A stretch of DNA of 39,294 nucleotides. It comes from an uncultured beta proteobacterium. GTDB lineage: Bacteria; Pseudomonadota; Gammaproteobacteria; Burkholderiales; SG8-41. The stretch is taken from the NCBI GenBank assembly GCA_902825845.1, contig CADECM010000055.1, positions 1 to 39,294 on the forward strand. Reading direction: 5' to 3'. The translations under genes and the position numbers were made by a program. Under the pieces are notes generated by a model, which was not told the origin of the DNA, made no database searches, and worked only from the letters and a program-made list of their open reading frames with translations. Positions 8,353-17,140 of this stretch are shown one piece after another. Position 1 is the stretch's first letter. Every line of letters begins with the position of its first letter.

Positions 8353-9090
8353 ATGAAACCACTGGCCGGCTGGCTGCTGGCGACACTGATGACAGGTGCA
8401 GCCGCACAGGACTATTCGGCCACGCGCGCGCGAATGACCGATGAGATCGCCGCCATGGCACGCGCGACGGCGGGCGAAACCGGGCGCACATCGTTTGCCG
8501 CGCGCGTGATGGGCGCGCTCGGCAAAGTCGAGCGGCACCGCTTTGTCGCCGTTGGCGACGAGGCCGCGGCCTATCGCAATCGCCCGCTCGGCATCGGCAA
8601 CGGGCAGACCATATCGCAGCCTTATATTGTTGCGCTGATGACCGATCTGCTCGATCTCACGGGCAGCGAAAAGGTGCTGGAAGTCGGTACCGGTTCAGGC
8701 TATCAGGCGGCGGTGCTGGCGGAGCTGGCCGCCACCGTCTACAGCATTGAAATCGTGGCGCCGCTGGGACGTCTCGCCGCGCAGCGCTTGGCCGCCGCCG
8801 GCTATCGCAATGTGATTACGCGTATCGGCGACGGATATCAGGGCTGGCCCGAAGCAGCGCCGTTCGACGCCATCATGGTGACAGCCGCGGCGCGCACGGT
8901 GCCGCCGGCCTTGATCGCGCAATTGAAGCCCGGCGGCAAGCTGGTGATACCGGTAGGCGAACAGGGTTCGCATCAGAACTTGCTGGTGATCGCCAAAACC
9001 GCCGATGGCGGCACACAGTCGCGGCGGGTGCTGGCCGTACGCTTCGTGCCGCTGACCGGCGGGCCCGATGGGCGCGAAAAGGCGCCGTGA
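8353..9090 (+). CDS. Protein-L-isoaspartate O-methyltransferase-like protein with signal peptide
   Basis: About 245 residues of the PCMT family, which methylate isoaspartyl residues in damaged proteins using SAM. Family motifs are clear: RNRPLGIGNGQTISQPYIV, then the SAM-binding VLEVGTGSGYQAAVLAEL, and LKPGGKLVIPVG. The start at 8353 places a hydrophobic leader (MKPLAGWLLATLMTGAAAQ) before the domain, so the protein looks exported, whereas classic Pcm is cytosolic. An upstream GTG at 8272 would overlap the psiF terminator. There is no convincing Shine-Dalgarno sequence, so the exact start is uncertain. Confidence 0.82.
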   Translation: MKPLAGWLLATLMTGAAAQDYSATRARMTDEIAAMARATAGETGRTSFAARVMGALGKVERHRFVAVGDEAAAYRNRPLGIGNGQTISQPYIVALMTDLLDLTGSEKVLEVGTGSGYQAAVLAELAATVYSIEIVAPLGRLAAQRLAAAGYRNVITRIGDGYQGWPEAAPFDAIMVTAAARTVPPALIAQLKPGGKLVIPVGEQGSHQNLLVIAKTADGGTQSRRVLAVRFVPLTGGPDGREKAP

Positions 9091-9179
9091 CGCGCGCGCT
9101 GAGGTGGCCGGCCTGGCTGGTGGTGACCGTGTGCTAGGATCGCTCCTGATACGGCAAACATAATTCGGGGGACAACATC

Positions 9180-9770
9180 ATGGCCGCATTTTTTTCATCG
9201 CTGGGCAGAACCATCATCGCTGGCATGGTGCTGGTGATTGCACTGGTGATTGTGATGGGTGCGGGCGGCCGTGTGGGCGAACATGGATGGTGGGCGTTCG
9301 TCATGCGCTGGCTGCATATCATGACCGGCATCATGTGGGTGGGGCTGCTGTTTTACTTCAATTTTGTGCAGACACCGTCGATGCCGAAAATTCCCGACGA
9401 GCACAAGCCCGCAATCGGCAAGGTGATAGCGCCGGCGGCGCTGTTCTGGTTTCGCTGGTCCGCGCTGGCGACCGTTATCCTGGGATTGATGCTGGCCGGC
9501 ATGAAGGGCAAGGGTTACCTGGTCAATGCACTGACCTTCACACCCGGCGTGCAGGCGATCGGCATCGGCATGTGGCTGGCGCTGATCATGGCGTTCAACG
9601 TGTGGTTCATCATCTGGCCCAATCAGAAGAAAGCGCTCGGCATCGTGGCGGCCTCGCCCGAAGAAAAGGCGCTTGCCGCGCGCCGCGCCGGACTGGTTTC
9701 GCGCATCAATACCATGCTGGCGTTGCCGATGCTGTTCAGCATGGTGGCGCAGCAGAACGGCGGTTTATAA
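9180..9770 (+). CDS. PuuD-like (urate oxidase N-terminal) membrane protein
   Basis: A 196-residue integral membrane protein with about four or five hydrophobic segments. The region MRWLHIMTGIMWVGLLFYFNFVQTP matches the membrane domain of the PuuD urate hydroxylase family, including a conserved His likely to bind haem. Full PuuD proteins carry a C-terminal cytochrome c domain, which is absent here, so urate oxidation is doubtful without a separate cytochrome. The start ATG is supported by GGGGGA seven bases upstream. No purine genes are adjacent; the neighbour is sodB. Confidence 0.78.
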   Translation: MAAFFSSLGRTIIAGMVLVIALVIVMGAGGRVGEHGWWAFVMRWLHIMTGIMWVGLLFYFNFVQTPSMPKIPDEHKPAIGKVIAPAALFWFRWSALATVILGLMLAGMKGKGYLVNALTFTPGVQAIGIGMWLALIMAFNVWFIIWPNQKKALGIVAASPEEKALAARRAGLVSRINTMLALPMLFSMVAQQNGGL

Positions 9771-9857
9771 GCGGACGCAGGTTGCACGCTGATGACTATC
9801 CCCGCATGGCAATGACACTGGTGCACTTGGGGTCTTCGCGCCAATCACTCGCCGGTT

Positions 9858-9886
9858 TTCACACAGGCCTCAGGTTGAACTACAAT
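9858..9886 (+). promoter_or_regulatory. Sigma-70 promoter of sodB
   Basis: TTCACA (9858-9863) and TACAAT (9881-9886) are separated by 17 bases. Transcription would begin near 9893, leaving a leader of about 65 bases with GGAGAA before the sodB start. Confidence 0.65.
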
Positions 9887-9957
9887 GCCGGCTGGACGGA
9901 CGCAGGCGCGATTGCCCGCTTGTCCGATTTTTTTGAACAGCCTGACGGAGAATTCGC

Positions 9958-10536
9958 ATGGAACACAAACTGCCCGAGCTGCCCTACGCGCTGGATGCGC
10001 TGGCGCCCCATATTTCGAAGGAGACGCTGGAGTTTCACTACGGCAAGCATCATCAGACCTACGTCACCAATCTGAACGGCCTGATCAAGGGTACCGAGTT
10101 CGAGAACATGAGCCTCGAAGACATCGTCAAGAAGTCGTCCGGCGGTATGTTCAACAACGCCGCGCAGGTGTGGAACCACACGTTTTACTGGATGGGCCTG
10201 TCACCCAAGGGCGGCGGCGAGCCGAAAGGCGCACTGGCCGATGCCATCAACAAGAAATGGGGCTCGTTCGCGAAATTCAAGGAAGAATTCGCCAAGGTGG
10301 CCATCGGCACCTTCGGCTCGGGCTGGGCGTGGTTGGTGAAAAAGCCGGATGGTTCGCTGGATCTGGCCTCTACCACTGGCGCTGGCACGCCGCTCACGGG
10401 CGCCGACAAGCCGGTGCTGACCTGCGACGTGTGGGAGCACGCCTACTACATCGACTATCGCAATCTGCGTCCGAAGTACGTGGAGTCATTCTGGAATCTG
10501 GTCAACTGGGACGCCGCGGCGAAGAACTTCGCCTGA
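9958..10536 (+). CDS. sodB: Superoxide dismutase, iron type
   Basis: A 192-residue cytoplasmic superoxide dismutase of standard length. Metal ligands are visible: His27 in [11 protein letters not shown], the His of VWNHTFYW, and the Asp and His of [22 protein letters not shown] and [13 protein letters not shown] are typical of the iron-type SodB subgroup. It detoxifies superoxide to peroxide and oxygen. It has its own promoter and terminator, so it appears monocistronic. Confidence 0.95.
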   Translation: MEHKLPELPYALDALAPHISKETLEFHYGKHHQTYVTNLNGLIKGTEFENMSLEDIVKKSSGGMFNNAAQVWNHTFYWMGLSPKGGGEPKGALADAINKKWGSFAKFKEEFAKVAIGTFGSGWAWLVKKPDGSLDLASTTGAGTPLTGADKPVLTCDVWEHAYYIDYRNLRPKYVESFWNLVNWDAAAKNFA

Positions 10537-10537
10537 T

Positions 10538-10567
10538 AAAAAAACCCGGCGCCGCCGGGTTTTTTTT
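10538..10567. terminator. Bidirectional intrinsic terminator after sodB
   Basis: A-run, then CCCGGC-GCC-GCCGGG, then eight T residues: a perfect stem of about 13 base pairs counting the A/T flanks. It lies between the converging sodB and DUF192 genes and can serve both. Confidence 0.9.
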
Positions 10568-10592
10568 GCAAGGCGTTTGGAGCGCGCCAGCC

Positions 10593-11048
10593 TTACCGCG
10601 CGGCGGGCAATTTCTCCAGCCCCTCGATCTTCGTGCCGGCTTTGATGCCGTGCCGCGCGAACCAGCCGAGATTCATTTCCAACGCGAATTTAACCGGTCG
10701 GACCGCCGGATGCGCATCGCGTGTGTGCGGTTTCATGTCCTCGATATTGGTGATCACGCCGGCCCTGTCAATGAAGGCCACTGACAGCGGGATGTAGGTG
10801 TTGAGCATCCACATCGCGTGCTTTTCCTCGGCGCGAAACACAAAAAGCATGCCGCGATTTTCCGGCAACATGCGCCGGTGCATGAGTCCTTGTGTGCGTT
10901 CGGGATCGGTGGCCGCGACTTCGGCCGTCAATTTGTTGCCGGCGATGGTCAGCACCATTTCCGGCATCTGGGCCCGTGCGGTTAACGCGGCAAGAGCAGC
11001 GAGCGTCAGCAGCGCGCGCAAATACATCAGTGAGCGGGATTTTTTCAT
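10593..11048 (-). CDS. DUF192 family protein, exported
   Basis: A 151-residue protein. A hydrophobic leader ending at TARAQ (about residues 1-27) precedes the DUF192 domain, recognised by RTQGLMHRRMLPENRGMLFVF, MWMLNTYIPLSVAFID and a final FALEMNLGWF segment. DUF192 proteins are small beta-barrel proteins of unknown function, often exported. The start is the ATG at 11048; a longer open frame upstream is GC-rich shadow sequence. The gene diverges from nasA, and the spacer carries an IHF-like site in its direction. Confidence 0.85.
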   Translation of the reverse strand: MKKSRSLMYLRALLTLAALAALTARAQMPEMVLTIAGNKLTAEVAATDPERTQGLMHRRMLPENRGMLFVFRAEEKHAMWMLNTYIPLSVAFIDRAGVITNIEDMKPHTRDAHPAVRPVKFALEMNLGWFARHGIKAGTKIEGLEKLPAAR

Positions 11049-11186
11049 GGCTCTGAGTGAACGCGGGGTCGCCAGATCGCGTTGACCGCAGCGGCTGCCG
11101 CAATGGTCACCGGGGCGCGCACCAACAAGGTCCCTGCGGATGTTGCTATGCACCAAAGTAGAGCGGCGGGCGCTGACATATCTATA

Positions 11187-11207
11187 TAAACTATTGAGTT
11201 TAAACAA
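11187..11207 (-). promoter_or_regulatory. IHF-like element, copy d (nasA promoter)
   Basis: Minus-strand reading is TTGTTTAAACTCA then ATAGTTTA. It has one mismatch to the IHF core but keeps the invariant columns. It ends ten bases before the sigma-54 promoter of nasA, where IHF bending would be expected to help an upstream activator. Confidence 0.5.
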
Positions 11208-11217
11208 TAAATAATTA

Positions 11218-11233
11218 TGGCATAGAGGTTGCT
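11218..11233 (+). promoter_or_regulatory. Sigma-54 promoter of nasA
   Basis: TGGCATAGAGGTTGCT has GG and GC exactly ten bases apart and differs at one base from the sigma-54 promoter at 31511. The predicted start of transcription is about 11244, one base before the nasA ATG, which would make a leaderless message. TGCACC followed by AAA (11149-11157) is a possible NtrC half-site at about -90; its second half is poor. Confidence 0.6.
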
Positions 11234-11244
11234 CTAGCGAAGCC

Positions 11245-13962
11245 ATGCGCGAGACCTCTTCCACCTGTCCGTACTGCGGCGTCGGCTGCGGCGTACTCAT
11301 CGCCAGCGACGGCGAGCGTGTTACGGGTGTGCGCGGAGACCCGGCGCACCCGGCGAACGTGGGGCGCCTGTGCACCAAGGGTTCGACCCTGCATCTGACC
11401 ACGGCGTCGACGGGACGCGCGCTGTATCCGGAATGGCGCGCAACGCGCGACGCACCGCGTACACGCAGCGACTGGCGCACGGTGCTGGATTTTGCCGCGG
11501 AAAAATTCGCCGCGCTCATTCGCCAACACGGCCCCGACAGTGTGGCGTTTTACATCTCCGGCCAGTTGCTGACCGAAGATTATTATGTGTTCAACAAGCT
11601 TGCCAAGGGATTGATCGGCACCAACAACATCGATACCAATTCGCGGCTGTGCATGTCTTCCGCGGTGGCGGGTTACAAGGCCACGCTCGGCGCGGACGCG
11701 CCGCCCGCGTGTTACGAAGACATCGATCACGCGTCCTGCCTGTTTATCGCGGGCTCGAATACCGCCTATGCGCATCCGGTGCTGTACCGTCGCATCGAGG
11801 CTGCGCGTCTGAACAATCCGGCGCTCAAAACCATCGTCGTTGATCCGCGCCGCACGGACACCGCGCGCGAGGCCGATCTGCACCTGGCGCTGTTGCCGGG
11901 CACCGACATTGCGCTCTACAACAGCATGCTGCACGTGATGTTGTGGGAAGGCCTTGTCGACAATGCCTACATCGACGCGCACACCGAAGGCTTCGACGCG
12001 CTGAAACAAACCGTGCGCGAATGCACGCCCGCGGCGACCGCCGAAATCTGCAGTGTGCCCGCGGCGGATATCGTCAAGGCGGCGAAGCTGTTTGCGGGCT
12101 CGGCAGCGACACTGTCGCTGTATTGCCAGGGCCTGAATCAGTCGGTCAACGGCACCCACAACAATGCCGCATTGATCAATCTGCATCTGGCCACCGGGCA
12201 GATCGGCAAACCCGGTGCCGGACCCTTTTCGCTGACCGGTCAGCCCAACGCCATGGGCGGGCGCGAAGTGGGCGGCATGGCGAACCTGTTGTCGGCGCAT
12301 CGCGATATGGCCAACCCGGCCCATCGCGCCGAGGTGGCCGCATTGTGGGGCGTGCCCGATATGCCCGCCACGCCCGGCAAGACGGCGGTGGAACTGTTTG
12401 ACGCGCTGCATGCGGGCACCGTCAAGGCGGTGTGGATTGCCTGCACCAATCCGGCGCATTCCATGCCCGATGTCACGCGCGTGCGCGAGGCGCTGGCCAA
12501 AGCCGAGCTGGTGGTGGTGCAGGATGCGTTTGCGACTGTCGAAACCGCAGCCTATGCCGATGTGTTGTTGCCCGCCGCCACCTGGGGTGAAAAAGAAGGT
12601 ACCGTCACCAATTCCGAGCGGCGCATCTCGCGCGTGCGACGTGCCGTGCCGCCGCCGGGCGAGGCGCGCGCCGACTGGAAAATCGCGCGTGACTTCGCGT
12701 TGTGCCTGGGCGAAAAGCTGGGCAACGCCGATGCGCAGCGCCTGTTCGCCTACGCGCACGCGAAAGACGTATTCAAGGAGCATCGGGAAACCACGCGCGG
12801 GCGCGATCTGGACATCACCGGTCTGAGTTACACCGTGCTGGAGCGCGACGGGCCGCAGCAGTGGCCGTACCCGGCTGGCGCGGCGTGTGGCAAATCGCGC
12901 CTCTACGAGAACGGCCACTTTGCCACGCCCTCCGGCCGCGCACGCTTCGTCGACACCGTGCACAAGGGCACGGCGGAACAGACCGACGCGCGTTTCCCCT
13001 TGCATTTCAACACCGGCCGCCTGCGCGACCAGTGGCACGGCATGAGCCGCAGCGGGCGCGTGGCGCGTCTGCACAATCACGCAGAAGAGCCGCTGCTGGC
13101 AATGAATGCGCAGGACATGGCTTTGCGGCGTCTCACCGATGGCGACGTGGTGAGGTTGAAGTCCAGACGCGGTACGATGACCGTGCGCGTTGCCGCCAGC
13201 GACGACTTGCGCCCGGGCCAGACCTGGCTGCCGATGCACTGGGGCAGCCGCACCATGAATTCCGGCGGCGCCAATGTGCTGACGCTGCCTGCGTTTGATG
13301 CCGCTTCCAAACAGCCGGAGCTTAAACACACGGCAATCCAGGCGGAAAAACTCGAACTGCCGTATCGCGTGGTGGCCATGCGCCGCTTTGCGGCCGGCGG
13401 TGAGGGCGACGCGATGGCTTTTGCCGACGCACTGGCGCCATTGCTGACGCAGTTTGACTATGCGACCGCGGGGCTGTGCGGACGCGACAACAGCGTGGTG
13501 CAGTTGCGCGGCTATAGCGCAGCGCCGGTGGCGGAAGACGTGCTGGATCAACTCGATCGCCTGCTCGGGATGAAGGTCGAACACACCATGCGCTACGTCG
13601 ACGTGCGGCGGCGTGTCGAGAAAAAAGCCTGCATCGAAAATGGCCTGGTGCAAAGCGTTTGCCTGTCCGGTGAAACCGCGGCGCAGGACTGGCTGAAGCA
13701 CATGATGGTGCAAGGTGCCTCTGCCGAAGCCGTGCGCCCGTGGGTGCTGGCGCCGGTGGCAAGCGCCCCGCGTGGCACCCTGAGCCGTGGGCGCATCGTG
13801 TGCGCCTGTCACGATGTGTCGGAGCAGGAGATTCGCGCCGAGGTGGCAAAGGGCACATTGTTGCCCGCGCTGCAGGCCGGGCTGAAATGCGGCACGGAGT
13901 GTGGCTCGTGCCTGCCGGCGGTCAAGCAATTGCTGGCAGAACATGAAAGGGCCGCGGCATGA
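11245..13962 (+). CDS. nasA: Assimilatory nitrate reductase, catalytic subunit
   Basis: This 905-residue cytoplasmic molybdopterin enzyme reduces nitrate to nitrite. The N-terminal [4Fe-4S] ligands are Cys8, Cys11, Cys15 and Cys43 (TCPYCGVGCG and GRLCTKGS). Cys136 in RLCMSSAVAGYK is the likely molybdenum ligand. The molybdopterin-binding domains fill the centre, with the final dinucleotide-binding segment near residues 580-690. The C terminus adds a BFD-type [2Fe-2S] domain (IVCACHDVSEQEI and CGTECGSCLP; Cys853, 855, 886 and 889), as in many NasA proteins. The start cannot move downstream without losing cysteines. No flavin subunit is encoded beside it; the rubredoxin-reductase at 19548 and the fusion at 31618 are candidate donors by inference. 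It overlaps cobA by four bases. Confidence 0.95.
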   Translation: MRETSSTCPYCGVGCGVLIASDGERVTGVRGDPAHPANVGRLCTKGSTLHLTTASTGRALYPEWRATRDAPRTRSDWRTVLDFAAEKFAALIRQHGPDSVAFYISGQLLTEDYYVFNKLAKGLIGTNNIDTNSRLCMSSAVAGYKATLGADAPPACYEDIDHASCLFIAGSNTAYAHPVLYRRIEAARLNNPALKTIVVDPRRTDTAREADLHLALLPGTDIALYNSMLHVMLWEGLVDNAYIDAHTEGFDALKQTVRECTPAATAEICSVPAADIVKAAKLFAGSAATLSLYCQGLNQSVNGTHNNAALINLHLATGQIGKPGAGPFSLTGQPNAMGGREVGGMANLLSAHRDMANPAHRAEVAALWGVPDMPATPGKTAVELFDALHAGTVKAVWIACTNPAHSMPDVTRVREALAKAELVVVQDAFATVETAAYADVLLPAATWGEKEGTVTNSERRISRVRRAVPPPGEARADWKIARDFALCLGEKLGNADAQRLFAYAHAKDVFKEHRETTRGRDLDITGLSYTVLERDGPQQWPYPAGAACGKSRLYENGHFATPSGRARFVDTVHKGTAEQTDARFPLHFNTGRLRDQWHGMSRSGRVARLHNHAEEPLLAMNAQDMALRRLTDGDVVRLKSRRGTMTVRVAASDDLRPGQTWLPMHWGSRTMNSGGANVLTLPAFDAASKQPELKHTAIQAEKLELPYRVVAMRRFAAGGEGDAMAFADALAPLLTQFDYATAGLCGRDNSVVQLRGYSAAPVAEDVLDQLDRLLGMKVEHTMRYVDVRRRVEKKACIENGLVQSVCLSGETAAQDWLKHMMVQGASAEAVRPWVLAPVASAPRGTLSRGRIVCACHDVSEQEIRAEVAKGTLLPALQAGLKCGTECGSCLPAVKQLLAEHERAAA

Positions 13963-14714
13963 ACGCCAGCGGCAAAGTGTGGCTGATCGGCGCGGGACCT
14001 GGCGACGTGGAATTGCTGACCCTGAAAGCCGTGCGCGCACTGGGCGAAGCGGACGTGGTGCTGATCGACGATCTGGTGAGTCGCGACGTGTTGCAGTTTG
14101 CGAAGCCACACGCGCGCGTGATCGAGGTCGGTAAACGCGGCGGCTGTCGCTCCACGCCGCAGGCGTTTATCGAACGCAAAATGCTGCAGCTGGCACGCGA
14201 AGGTTTCATCGTGGCGCGCGTCAAAGGCGGCGATCCGTTCATTTTTGGCCGCGGCGGCGAGGAAGTGGAAACGCTGTCCCGCGCCGGCATCGCGGTCGAA
14301 GTCGTGAACGGCATTACTGCGGGCACCGGCGTGCCGGCGGCGCTGGGTATTCCGGTCACGCATCGGGACTATTGCCGCGGCGTCACCTTTATCACCGGCA
14401 ACGCACGCGCCGGCGCCGAACTCGATTGGGCCGCGCTGGCAAGCAGCGGCACCACGTTGGTGATCTACATGGGACTGGCCAATCTCGCGGGCATTGCCGG
14501 CGGTTTATTGGCTGCCGGCATGCCGGGCTGCACGCTGGTGGCGGTAATTCAGAACGGCACACTGCCGAGCCAGCGCAGCGTGGTGAGCCCGCTGGCGGGC
14601 GTAGTGGATGCGGTGGCGCACGCCGGTTTGGCAAGCCCGGCACTGGTGGTGGTGGGCGATGTCGTGAAGTTCGCGTCGCGCGAAGCGGTCCAGGAAATGA
14701 GGAAACAGGCATGA
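13959..14714 (+). CDS. cobA: Uroporphyrinogen-III C-methyltransferase
   Basis: A 251-residue SUMT. It adds two methyl groups to uroporphyrinogen III to give precorrin-2, the first step to sirohaem, which NirB needs. Motifs: VWLIGAGPGDVELLTLKA at the N terminus, VRVKGGDPFIFGRGGEE-like sequence in the middle, VVNGITAGTGVPAALGIPVTHR and VIYMGLANL. The oxidase/chelatase domains of CysG are absent, so precorrin-2 must be processed elsewhere. It overlaps nasA and nirB by ATGA on both sides, so translation is coupled. The symbol could equally be given as nasE-like or sumT. Confidence 0.93.
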   Translation: MNASGKVWLIGAGPGDVELLTLKAVRALGEADVVLIDDLVSRDVLQFAKPHARVIEVGKRGGCRSTPQAFIERKMLQLAREGFIVARVKGGDPFIFGRGGEEVETLSRAGIAVEVVNGITAGTGVPAALGIPVTHRDYCRGVTFITGNARAGAELDWAALASSGTTLVIYMGLANLAGIAGGLLAAGMPGCTLVAVIQNGTLPSQRSVVSPLAGVVDAVAHAGLASPALVVVGDVVKFASREAVQEMRKQA

Positions 14715-17140
14715 AAAAGATGAAACTGGTCATGGTCGGCAACGGCATGGCAGGGGTGCGCACGCTGGAAGAGATCATCAAGATTTCGCCGGATTTGTAC
14801 GACATCACCGTGTTTGGCGCTGAGCCGCATGCGAATTACAACCGCATTCTGTTGTCGCCAGTGCTGGCGGGCGAAATGACGCTGAAGGACATCATGCTCA
14901 ACGATGTCGATTGGTACGAAGCCAACGGCATCCGGCTGCATCTGGACAAACAGATCGCAAGAATTGACCGCATCGCGCGCAAAGTGGTTGCCGCCGACGG
15001 CACGGAAGAATCGTACGACCGCCTGTTGCTGGCCACCGGCTCCAATCCGTTTGTGCTGCCGATTCCCGGCAAGGACTTGCCCGGTGTGATCACCTATCGC
15101 GACATCAAGGACACCAACGCGATGATCGACGCGGCGGGCAAGTACCGGCACGCGGTGGTGATCGGCGGCGGCCTGCTGGGGCTGGAGGCGGCCAATGGTC
15201 TCAAGCTGCGCGGCATGGATGTCACCGTAGTGCATCTTGCCGAGTGGCTGATGGAGCGGCAGCTCGACAAGACAGCGGCGGACATGCTTAAAAAATCATT
15301 GGAAAACAAAGGGTTACGTTTTTTGCTCCAGAAGCAGACCACGGCCATTCTGGCCAACGAATCCGGCCGGGTGGGGAGCGTCAGCTTTTCCGATGGGGCA
15401 CAGATTCCGGCCGATCTGGTGGTGATGGCGGTTGGCATCAAACCCAACGACGATCTGGCGCGCGCCGCCGGCATTCACTGCACGCGCGGCGTGGTGGTGA
15501 GCGACACCATGCAAACTTACGATCCGCGCATTTACGCAGTGGGCGAATGTGTCAATCATCGCGGTGTGGCCTACGGACTGGTGGCGCCGCTGTTCGAGAT
15601 GGGCAAGGTGGCCGCCAATCACCTGGCGCATCTGGGCATCGGCCGCTACGAAGGGTCGGTGACTTCAACCAAACTGAAAGTCACCGGTGTGGATTTGTTT
15701 TCGGCAGGCAATTTTCAGGGCGCGGCCGATACCGAGGAAATCGTGTTGCACGACGCCATCGGCGGCGTCTACAAGAAGATCGTGCTCAAGGACGACCGCA
15801 TCGTCGGCAGCGTGATGGTGGGCGACACCGGCGATGGCGCGTGGTATTTCCAGATGCTGCGCGAGAAGCAGAACGTTGCCGAAATTCGCGACCACCTGAT
15901 GTTTGGCCAGTCGCATCTGGGCAACACCGGCCATCAGGGTCAGAGCAACGCCGCGCAGATGGCCGACACCATGGAAGTGTGCGGCTGCAACGGCGTGTGC
16001 AAGGGCGTGATCGTGAAGGCGATCAAGGAAAAGGGCTTGTTCACCCTTGACGACGTGCGCAAGCACACCAAGGCGTCCTCCTCCTGCGGTTCGTGCACGG
16101 GGCTGGTGGAGCAGATTCTGGCATCCACCGTGGGCGGCGCCTATGCGCCGCAGCTCAACAAAAACAAACCCATGTGCGGGTGTACCGATCACACACACGA
16201 AGAGGCGCGCAAGGTGATCCGCGAGCAGCATCTGCTGTCGATACCGGCGGTGATGCATTTCATGGAGTGGCGCACGCCCAACGGCTGCGCCTCCTGCCGG
16301 CCCGCGATCAACTACTACCTGTTGTCCACTTGGCCGCATGAGGCACTGGACGATCCGCAGTCGCGTTTCATCAACGAGCGCGCGCACGCCAACATCCAGA
16401 AAGACGGCACGTTTTCGGTGGTGCCGCGCATGTTCGGCGGCGTGACCACCGCAGCCGATTTGCGGCGCATTGCTGATGTGGTCGACAAATACCAGATTCC
16501 CACCGTCAAGGTGACCGGCGGCCAGCGCATCGATCTGCTCGGTGTGAAAAAAGCGGATCTGCCGAAGGTGTGGGCCGATCTGGCCATGCCTTCCGGCCAT
16601 GCCTATGCCAAGGCGCTGCGCACGGTGAAAACCTGCGTCGGCTCCGAGTGGTGCCGCTTTGGCGTGCAGGACTCGACGCAAATGGGCATCGACCTCGAAC
16701 GTGCGTTCGCCAAAATGTACGCGCCGCACAAGGTGAAGCTCGCGGTGTCGGGCTGTCCGCGCAACTGCGCCGAGTCCGGCATCAAGGACGTCGGGGTTAT
16801 CGGCGTCGATTCCGGCTGGGAGATTTATGTTGCCGGCAATGGCGGCATCAAGACCGAGGTGGCGCAGTTCCTGTGCAAGGTCAAAACCGCCGACGAGGTG
16901 CTGGAGTACGCCGGTGCGTTCCTGCAGGTGTACCGCGAGGAAGCGCGCTACCTCGACCGTACCGTGCACTGGGTGGCGCGTGTGGGCCTTGAATACGTCA
17001 AGCAGCGCGTGCTGGAGGATACGGCAGGCCGCAAGGCGTTGTATGCACGGCTGCTATACGCATTACAGGATGAAAAAGACCCCTGGCAGGCGCGCGCGCA
17101 AGGGGTCGCCAAACACGAATTTGAGGCGCTCACCGTATGA
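14711..17140 (+). CDS. nirB: NADH-nitrite reductase, large subunit
   Basis: An 809-residue cytoplasmic enzyme that reduces nitrite to ammonium with NADH. Domain order: FAD-binding (MVGNGMAGVRTLEEI), NAD-binding (VVIGGGLLGLEAANGL), a BFD-type [2Fe-2S] region (Cys424 and Cys426 in VCGCNGVCKG, with CGSC later), then the sirohaem/[4Fe-4S] domain with Cys642 and Cys648 (CVGSEWC) and Cys682 and Cys686 (CPRNC). Length matches the family. The ATG at 14711 overlaps the cobA stop; a much longer in-frame extension is cobA shadow sequence. The final four bases overlap nirD. Confidence 0.96.
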   Translation: MKKMKLVMVGNGMAGVRTLEEIIKISPDLYDITVFGAEPHANYNRILLSPVLAGEMTLKDIMLNDVDWYEANGIRLHLDKQIARIDRIARKVVAADGTEESYDRLLLATGSNPFVLPIPGKDLPGVITYRDIKDTNAMIDAAGKYRHAVVIGGGLLGLEAANGLKLRGMDVTVVHLAEWLMERQLDKTAADMLKKSLENKGLRFLLQKQTTAILANESGRVGSVSFSDGAQIPADLVVMAVGIKPNDDLARAAGIHCTRGVVVSDTMQTYDPRIYAVGECVNHRGVAYGLVAPLFEMGKVAANHLAHLGIGRYEGSVTSTKLKVTGVDLFSAGNFQGAADTEEIVLHDAIGGVYKKIVLKDDRIVGSVMVGDTGDGAWYFQMLREKQNVAEIRDHLMFGQSHLGNTGHQGQSNAAQMADTMEVCGCNGVCKGVIVKAIKEKGLFTLDDVRKHTKASSSCGSCTGLVEQILASTVGGAYAPQLNKNKPMCGCTDHTHEEARKVIREQHLLSIPAVMHFMEWRTPNGCASCRPAINYYLLSTWPHEALDDPQSRFINERAHANIQKDGTFSVVPRMFGGVTTAADLRRIADVVDKYQIPTVKVTGGQRIDLLGVKKADLPKVWADLAMPSGHAYAKALRTVKTCVGSEWCRFGVQDSTQMGIDLERAFAKMYAPHKVKLAVSGCPRNCAESGIKDVGVIGVDSGWEIYVAGNGGIKTEVAQFLCKVKTADEVLEYAGAFLQVYREEARYLDRTVHWVARVGLEYVKQRVLEDTAGRKALYARLLYALQDEKDPWQARAQGVAKHEFEALTV

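Noticed and set aside
11215..14109. A 964-codon open frame on the strand opposite nasA
   Set aside because: It is a GC-rich shadow of nasA, with low-complexity His/Arg/Ala composition and no recognisable domain. The plus-strand protein has full family motifs.
15665..16969. A long minus-strand open frame inside nirB
   Set aside because: Same reasoning: it mirrors nirB codon by codon and has no domain of its own.
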